44,615 nucleotides of DNA. It comes from Planctomycetaceae bacterium (lineage in GTDB: Bacteria; Planctomycetota; Planctomycetia; Planctomycetales; Planctomycetaceae). The stretch spans positions 1-44,615 of the forward strand of contig JAHBXV010000046.1 of NCBI GenBank assembly GCA_019636285.1, given 5' to 3'. The notes beneath the pieces are model-generated. The model was not told where the DNA came from and ran no database searches. It saw only the letters and a program-made list of their open reading frames with translations. Of this stretch, positions 43,557-44,615 are shown piece after piece; the stretch's first letter is position 1; each line of letters opens with the position of its first letter. A program made the position numbers and the translations under genes.

Positions 43557-43720
43557 AACTTGTGCTTTGGATGATAAACGTAATACCCGTAGGCTGCAAT
43601 TCTGTCAGCAAGACGCGCGTTATGCCAAGTGCTGTAACGCTGATGCCATTTTGTGGTTGCTGATTTTTCAGGGGTTTCGCTACGTGATAGTCTGTTTCCG
43701 TCTAGCACTCACCAGGACCA
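43557..43720. repeat. accessory-array repeat A, copy 2
   Basis: The direct-orientation relative of 42324-42486, ending in the identical TCTAGCACTCACCAGGACCA. It lies upstream of the ACP-like gene and directly joins repeat B copy 3. Confidence 0.8.
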
Positions 43721-43850
43721 CAAGGCCATAGACGTAAACTCATCGGCACTCACTGCAAATCAACTCAATCGGGACGTCATCGTTATCGTTCTGCATTTTG
43801 CGGCGCGGGTTTCCCAGTTCTCTGGTTAGTCATCTAGTGAAGCCGGGGTT
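43721..43850. repeat. accessory-array repeat B, copy 3
   Basis: AAGGCCATAGACGTAAACT, CATCGGCACTCACTG, AAATCAACTCAATCGGGACG, TCATC and a closing GTCATCTAGTGAAGCCGGGG match copy 2 throughout. Confidence 0.8.
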
Positions 43851-43863
43851 CTACTCGCTCTAA

Positions 43864-43919
43864 CGGTAACCTCTTGGGCCTGCGGCCCCCAGCGGTTGCG
43901 AAGCAACCGGGGCCACCCA
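43864..43919. repeat. accessory-array repeat C, copy 5
   Basis: GGTAACCTCTTGGGCCTGCG and GCCCCCAGCGGTTGCGAAGC with AACCGGGGCCACCC. The GGTTGC/GCAACC part is a small hairpin. It lies 55 bases downstream of the EF-G-type gene's stop. Confidence 0.75.
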
Positions 43920-43974
43920 CTTCGGAGAGGCACGCGTAAAAGTGGGTGTCGAAAGTCGCTTGCTCTGCCAGCAC

Positions 43975-44615
43975 CTACCCCTTCGCCGCCTCCAGCACTC
44001 GGTGCATGACCTGTGGCGGGGCCATTTCGTAGTGGCTGAATTCCAGCGTGTAGAGGCCTTGGCCGCCGGTGATGCCGGAGAGGGCGCGGGCGTAGCCGGA
44101 GATTTCCGAGAGGGGGGCTCGGGCGTCGATCTGGGACATCCCCGTGTCCGTGGTGTCGATTCCTTCAATCCGTCCGCGTCGTCCGCTCAGGTCGCTGCTG
44201 ATATCCCCCACGCAGTCGCCGGGAGCCGTGATCGACAGGTGGACGACCGGTTCCAGCAGAGCCGGGTTCGCCTTGCGGCAGATTTCATCAAGGCAATGGC
44301 TGGCAGCCATGCGAAAGGCGGTTTCGTTGCTGTCGACGGGGTGGTCTTTGCCGAAAAACAGCGAGACCGCGAAACCCTGCATCGGGTAGCCGGCGAAGAT
44401 CCCCTGTTCGAGGCGATCGCGAACACCCTTTTCGACCGCGGGAATGAACTGGTTGGGAACCGATCCCCCCGAAACGCAATCGACGAACGCGAACCTGATG
44501 GTCGGATCGTAGTGGAAGGATCGCAGCCCTTCGAAGCGTTCGCGGGTGAAGTAGGTCTCGGGATCGAGATCGTCGGGCAGGGGGGTGACCCGCAGGTGAA
44601 CCTCCGCGAACTGAC
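43975..44615 (-). CDS. EF-G-type translation factor, C-terminal part (partial)
   Basis: The window shows the last 213 residues. The reading frame stays open to the window edge: QFAEVHLRVTPLPDD, FVDCVSGGSVPNQFIPAVEK, GVRDRLEQGIFAGYPMQGF. These correspond to EF-G domain IV with its IPAVEKG-x-x-GxxAGYP signature. The end holds domain V: LEPVVHLSITAPGDCVGDIS, SDLSGRRGRIEGIDT, LSEISGYARALSGITGGQGL, YTLEFSHYEMAPPQVMHRVL. EF-G drives ribosomal translocation. Planctomycetes often carry several EF-G paralogues and I cannot tell which one this is; the sequence differs noticeably from standard FusA (for example QFAEVHLRVTPL). The N-terminal GTPase part is outside the window. Confidence 0.9.
   Translation of the reverse strand, partial: QFAEVHLRVTPLPDDLDPETYFTRERFEGLRSFHYDPTIRFAFVDCVSGGSVPNQFIPAVEKGVRDRLEQGIFAGYPMQGFAVSLFFGKDHPVDSNETAFRMAASHCLDEICRKANPALLEPVVHLSITAPGDCVGDISSDLSGRRGRIEGIDTTDTGMSQIDARAPLSEISGYARALSGITGGQGLYTLEFSHYEMAPPQVMHRVLEAAKG

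Noticed and set aside
43466-43708. N-terminal extension of the ACP-like gene to the GTG at 43708
   Set aside because: The extension largely consists of repeat A copy 2, which also occurs non-coding upstream of another gene, and it has no protein family pattern.
41061-43919. Integron with attC sites
   Set aside because: The repeats lack clear GTTRRRY/RYYYAAC core sites, genes lie in both orientations and no integrase is visible; kept only as a loose cassette analogy.

Overview
The window is bacterial, GC-rich and almost certainly from a member of the Planctomycetota. The evidence is a neighbouring pair of DUF1553/DUF1549 (planctomycete cytochrome) and DUF1501 (Tat-exported) genes, a cytochrome-WD40 fusion, a giant PQQ-type beta-propeller protein, and many palindromic intergenic repeats. 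I cannot name the genus from sequence alone.

Layout. 1-766: the 3' end of a 23S rRNA gene, a 5S rRNA and the rrn terminator. 828-5218: a large exported beta-propeller protein and tRNA-Gly(CCC). 5.3-7.7 kb: a DinB-fold protein, an NHL-type propeller, a MITE-like hairpin repeat and a membrane-anchored HEPN protein with a zinc ribbon. 7.9-12.2 kb: the DUF1501/DUF1553 operon. 12.5-15.2 kb: a Nudix hydrolase, csrA and glgC. 15.2-15.7 kb: a stack of four kinds of hairpin repeat. 15.8-19.4 kb: a short isopropylmalate-synthase-type enzyme, a TlpA-like thioredoxin with EF-hand-like loops and tRNA-Gln(CTG). 19.7-22.2 kb: a small secreted protein, a divergent Y-family DNA polymerase and a divergently transcribed 111-aa protein. 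22.3-26.5 kb: a coupled glycosyltransferase-methyltransferase pair and a secreted amidohydrolase. 26.8-34.4 kb: a two-thioredoxin/DsbD-like fusion, rny, tilS, an MFS transporter and a 28-residue basic ribosomal-type protein. 34.9-41.0 kb: the cytochrome-WD40 protein, a 187-aa unknown, a RidA-family protein, an aldo/keto reductase, a DUF3592 protein and an HD-type protein. 41.0-43.9 kb: an accessory stretch of small orphan genes separated by three interleaved repeat families. 43975-end: the C-terminal part of an EF-G-type translation factor.

How the genes relate. Most of the window is housekeeping or planctomycete core content in short operons. Three places stand out. The 41-44 kb stretch looks like a cassette array; it carries an acyl-carrier-protein-like gene whose two halves are in swapped order, with the break at the phosphopantetheine serine. 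The membrane HEPN protein keeps an R-x4-H RNase-type motif and carries a C-terminal zinc ribbon. CsrA is encoded directly upstream of glgC, a classical Csr target, whose leader holds a GGA-containing hairpin. No CRISPR array, prophage, transposase or recognisable defence island is visible.
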